A DNA stretch of 64,000 nucleotides from contig NZ_JAIVAH010000011.1 in the NCBI RefSeq assembly GCF_020171745.1, positions 62,001 through 126,000 on the forward strand, given 5' to 3'. Position 1 is the first letter of the stretch. Each line of letters begins with the position of its first letter. The position numbers and the translations under genes are program-made. Positions 60,948 through 64,000 of the stretch are shown one piece after another. This DNA comes from Prescottella equi. Its GTDB lineage: Bacteria; Actinomycetota; Actinomycetes; Mycobacteriales; Mycobacteriaceae. The notes beneath the pieces are model-generated. The model did not search any database and had not been told where the DNA came from. It was given only the letters and a program-made list of their open reading frames with translations.

Positions 60948-62888
60948 ATGGGGAAGCCTTGCCACGTACGGCGATCGTGGGCAGCACTCGCGACCTGTGC
61001 ACTGGTGACGGTCGGTGCACTGACCCAGGCCGGAGCCGCATCCGCCCAGCCCTCCGAAGCGCCGGCGACTACCGGTCAGGCGGTTTCGTTCCGCGAGCTG
61101 GGCCGGCCCGTGGATCTGCGCATCCCCGTCGACACGACGGCGACGAATGTCACCGTCCCGGTTCCCGACGGGCTCACCGCCACGCAACTCACCGGAACCG
61201 TCGTCACCCCGACCGACTATCGCGAAGGTTGGCTCGAGGTCCAGTCCGAGGGGCGACTCGTCCAGCGGATCGACCTCCCCGGCGGCACCGCCGAACGCGG
61301 TGTCCCGCTCACGATCCCGCTCGAGGACCTGCGGGTGGTCGATCGGTCCGTCACGCTGCAGCTGGTCAGCCACTATCTGCCGCTCGACGAACGCTGCTAC
61401 GACCGCAGCCCTTTCGCGGCGATGACCCTGCGGGACACCTCGGTCGCCTATTCCGGCACCGAGCGCCAGCCGACCACGCCCGCCGAGTTCCTCCCGCCGA
61501 TGCTGCGCAAGGCGACGATCCACCTCACCGAGAGCAGCTCGACCGAACAGCAGAACGCCGCCCTGACGCTGAGCACCGCGCTCACCAACCACTACGGCAG
61601 TCAGCCGGCCCGAATCGAGCTGGCCGAACTGCGCACGTCCGCGCTGCCGGACGCCGTCCCTGCACCGTTCGAACGCAACATCGTGATCGGCGGTCCCGGT
61701 GAGGGAATCTCGCTGGAAGTCAGCCGCTCCGGGGCTGCGGTCCTGCGGATTCCCGGTGACGGGCCCGCCTTGGCTGCCCAGATGGACCTGCTGATCACCA
61801 ACCTGTCCGGCTACAGTTCCGCCAGCGCCTCCGTGCTGCCGCCCGAGCGGACGGTGCCCGAGATCGCGCAGGACGCGCTGTCGCTCTATCAGCTGGGCAT
61901 GGGCTCGCTGACCGCGACCGGGACGAACCACATCGAACTTCCGATCGCGATCGATCAGACGCAACTCGGGCGTCCGATCTCCAGTCTGTCCGCACACCTG
62001 CTCGGCACCTACGTGCCGCTGCCCGCGGCCCGTAGCGGGGTGCTGACGGTGAGCATGAACGGAATGCCGCTGACCAGTGCGCCGCTCGATTCGTCCGGCA
62101 AGTTCGACGTGATCGCCACGGTGCCCCGGCAGCTGCTTTCGCGTTACATGACGCTGACCGTCGCCATCGAGGTCACCGGCGAATTCCAGTGCGGCGCAAT
62201 CGACGAATCCTCGCTGACCGTCGATCCGCTCAGCACCATCACCTCGCAGCTGGCGTCGCCGCCGCTGCCCGGCGGCTTCGCGTCGCTGCCGCAGTCGTTG
62301 CTGCCGACGGTCGACGTCGGCCTCAGCAAGGGCGACTTCGCCGACCTGGTCCGCGCCGACAAGCTGCTGGTCCAGATGCAGCGGTCGAGCTACCTGCCCC
62401 TGCAACCGCGGATCCAACCCTTCGAGTCGGCCGTGTCCGGCCCCCTGCCCGCGGTTCTCGTCGCGGCGGACGGCTACGTGCCGGACACGATCGACGAACC
62501 CCTCGACTCCGCCGACCCGCCGGTGCTGGCGCTTCGCGGCGTCACGTCCAGCAGCGCCTTCGGCACCGTGCAGGTCGTCGAACAGCCGCGACGCACCGTC
62601 GTGCTGGCGTCGTCGACGGGCGATCCCGCGGACCTCGACGGGTTGCTGAACTGGCTGACCGCCGACACCGGTCGACTGCCGGGCCTCACCGGGGACGTGC
62701 TGATCGGACCCCGGGGTCAGGAGCCGTTCACGATCGGTGTGAAGGTCGCCGAGGTGACGCCGGACGCCACCAATGCCGCCGACAACGGACTCTCGGGCGC
62801 CGCGCTGGCCGCCGTGGCCGGCGTAACCGCGGCCGTGGCCGTCGTGGCGGTCGGTGTGACCCTGTGGCTGCGACGACGCCGCTCGTGA
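60948..62888 (+). CDS. BcsB-like exported glycan-synthase partner
   Basis: A 646-residue protein with a signal peptide (about 1-34, AGAASAQP), a large all-beta external part and one C-terminal membrane helix (about 618-642) ending in RRRRS. Repeated carbohydrate-binding and flavodoxin-like units similar to BcsB are suggested by RSVTLQLVSHYLPLDERCYDRSPF (in part), NHYGSQPARIELAEL, GPALAAQMDLLITNL and SFSMTLSVAIE-type strands. BcsB guides the growing polymer away from BcsA and activates it through its C-terminal anchor. It is divergent from the GT2 gene and overlaps the next gene by GTGA. Confidence 0.8.
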   Translation: MGKPCHVRRSWAALATCALVTVGALTQAGAASAQPSEAPATTGQAVSFRELGRPVDLRIPVDTTATNVTVPVPDGLTATQLTGTVVTPTDYREGWLEVQSEGRLVQRIDLPGGTAERGVPLTIPLEDLRVVDRSVTLQLVSHYLPLDERCYDRSPFAAMTLRDTSVAYSGTERQPTTPAEFLPPMLRKATIHLTESSSTEQQNAALTLSTALTNHYGSQPARIELAELRTSALPDAVPAPFERNIVIGGPGEGISLEVSRSGAAVLRIPGDGPALAAQMDLLITNLSGYSSASASVLPPERTVPEIAQDALSLYQLGMGSLTATGTNHIELPIAIDQTQLGRPISSLSAHLLGTYVPLPAARSGVLTVSMNGMPLTSAPLDSSGKFDVIATVPRQLLSRYMTLTVAIEVTGEFQCGAIDESSLTVDPLSTITSQLASPPLPGGFASLPQSLLPTVDVGLSKGDFADLVRADKLLVQMQRSSYLPLQPRIQPFESAVSGPLPAVLVAADGYVPDTIDEPLDSADPPVLALRGVTSSSAFGTVQVVEQPRRTVVLASSTGDPADLDGLLNWLTADTGRLPGLTGDVLIGPRGQEPFTIGVKVAEVTPDATNAADNGLSGAALAAVAGVTAAVAVVAVGVTLWLRRRRS

Positions 62889-64000
62889 CGGCCACCGCCC
62901 TCGAGGCACCGGCGCCCGCGCTGCCGGGTGAGCCGGCGGTCGCGGGGCGGACGAACCGTCGTCCGTGGTTGCTGTACACGGCGCTCTTCCTGGCGTACTG
63001 CGCCGCAGGGGTGTTGGTGAACGTCGGCATCGGCTTCATGTTCACCGATTCGATGTCGAGGGTCGCCGCGGTGTCGGGTGTGCTGCTGAGCCGGGATCCG
63101 CACCTGGCCGCGATCGGGTTCGTCTTCACCCCGCTCACGGCGGCCGCCCAGATGCCGATCACCTTCTTCGGTGAATGGTGGCCCGGTCTGCTGCGCTGGA
63201 ACCTGACCGCGGCCGTCGTGTCGGCGGCGTTCATGGCGGGCAACGTGATCCAGGTCCGCGGCATCGCCCGGGACCGCGGCTGCTCACAGATGCTCGTGGT
63301 GGTGCTGACCGCGCTGTTCGCACTCAACCCCATGATGATCATCTACGCCGCGAACGGGATGAGCGAGGCTCCGTTCCTGTTCTTCGTGTGCTGGGCGGTG
63401 CGCCGGCTGATCCGGTGGATGCGCTCCGACGGCGTCCACGACCTGATCACCGCCGGAATCGCGCTGGCGCTGGCATATCTGACCCGATACGACGCGATCG
63501 CGCCGATGATGGTCGCCGGCACACTCGTCGGCGCCGTGAGCCTGTGGCGACGACGCCGCACCCCGGCCGCGCACCGTACGGATCCGCTGTGGGCCGCGAC
63601 CGTCGACGCGGTACTCGTGATCGCGCCCGGTCTCGCCGCGTTCGGCGCGTGGTCGTTCACCAGTTGGCTCATCACCGGCGAAGCCTTCCAACAGTTCTCG
63701 TCGGTCTACGGCAACAGCGCGATCCTCGAGCAGTCGGGGACGCGCACGGCGACCGAGATCGAACGGATCACCTTCTCCCTCACCGAGATCATGGTCCTCG
63801 CCCCGGCGCTCCCGCTGCTCCTCGCCGTCGCGGCATGGTTCGCGTTCCGGCGGCGCGACGGGGCCATCCTGGTTCCGACGATGATCTTCGGCTCGATCCT
63901 GGGCACGCAGTCGCTTCTGTACCTGATGGATTCGACGTTCCCGTTCCTGCGCTTCTATATCACCGCGATTCCGTTCGCCTTCGTCCTCGTGGTGCTGCTC
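62885..64000 (+). CDS. GT-C-type multi-pass membrane protein (glycosyltransferase 39-like), cut by window edge
   Basis: An open frame starts with the GTG at 62885, overlapping the BcsB-like stop, and runs off the right edge without a stop (372 codons seen). After a Pro/Ala-rich head, a helix (about 29-50) leads to an external loop with FTDSMSRVAAV, the place where GT-C enzymes carry their catalytic Asp. More helices follow (MLVVVLTALFALNPMMIIYAANGMSEAPFLFF in part, ALALAYLTRYDAIAPMM). It resembles the GT39/ArnT-type families that use polyprenyl-phosphate sugars. It probably decorates or primes the cluster's glycan. The C-terminal part is not visible. Confidence 0.75.
   Translation, partial: MTATALEAPAPALPGEPAVAGRTNRRPWLLYTALFLAYCAAGVLVNVGIGFMFTDSMSRVAAVSGVLLSRDPHLAAIGFVFTPLTAAAQMPITFFGEWWPGLLRWNLTAAVVSAAFMAGNVIQVRGIARDRGCSQMLVVVLTALFALNPMMIIYAANGMSEAPFLFFVCWAVRRLIRWMRSDGVHDLITAGIALALAYLTRYDAIAPMMVAGTLVGAVSLWRRRRTPAAHRTDPLWAATVDAVLVIAPGLAAFGAWSFTSWLITGEAFQQFSSVYGNSAILEQSGTRTATEIERITFSLTEIMVLAPALPLLLAVAAWFAFRRRDGAILVPTMIFGSILGTQSLLYLMDSTFPFLRFYITAIPFAFVLVVLL

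Noticed and set aside
1-64000. CRISPR arrays, tRNA or rRNA genes, transposases, integrases and prophage genes
   Set aside because: None was recognised on reading the window; the only repeated element seen is the long inverted repeat at 47.3 and 57.5 kb.

Overview
The window looks like a chromosomal segment of a mycolic-acid-containing actinobacterium, most likely Rhodococcus or a close relative. The DNA is very GC-rich, GTG and TTG starts are common, and the left third keeps a gene order known from Mycobacterium tuberculosis in inverted orientation: dnaB, rplI, rpsR, ssb, rpsF, an Rv0051-type membrane mannosyltransferase-like protein, ponA1, an Rv0049-type zinc-ribbon protein (DUF5318), an Rv0048c-type protein, a PadR regulator and ino1. 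The names rest on remembered family features and synteny; no database search was possible.

Layout. 1-2607: start of dnaB (cut by the window edge) and the rpsF-ssb-rpsR-rplI operon, with a 511-bp gap before dnaB that holds DnaA-box-like sequences. 2793-12185: a block not in the M. tuberculosis order, with a GT87 protein, a 1266-residue nSTAND/WD40 protein, a small LuxR-type protein, DUF2752 and DUF4190 proteins and a beta-propeller membrane protein. 12173-21771: the conserved cell-envelope block (GT87, PonA, DUF5318, two tandem DUF1707-type gene pairs, PadR, inositol-phosphate synthase). 21894-24256: an ABC-F gene with a leader that looks like an attenuator and a frameshift in the body, then a secreted M23 peptidase. 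24433-30788: an SDR / kinase-like / acyl-CoA dehydrogenase operon with a divergent TetR gene and a large LuxR (LAL) regulator. 30917-35135: a 39-residue small ORF, a SfLAP/GAP membrane protein, a DUF1254/DUF1214 protein, and an LVIVD-repeat plus DUF305 pair. 35137-47307: a secreted protein of unknown function, two more PonA-type penicillin-binding proteins, a GntR/ABC exporter, an MFS transporter and an ECF sigma factor with a putative anti-sigma. 47416-52215: an LpqY/SugABC-like trehalose-type ABC importer. 52317-56222: two divergent F420-type oxidoreductases and an amino-acid ABC system with a fused binding protein and permease. 56243-64000: a glycan cluster with a GH5-like hydrolase, a processive GT2 synthase, an exosortase-like membrane protein, a BcsB-like protein and a GT-C-type membrane protein that runs off the end.

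The dominant theme is the cell envelope: three class A PBPs, GT87 enzymes, inositol for phosphatidylinositol and its mannosides, probable recycling of trehalose from mycolate glycolipids, an M23 hydrolase, and an apparently new BcsA/BcsB-like glycan system. Regulation is unusually readable: perfect inverted repeats lie in front of the PadR, TetR and GntR genes, six start codons sit 6-8 nt after a -10 element (leaderless transcripts), and one long inverted repeat occurs twice as a spacer between convergent genes.
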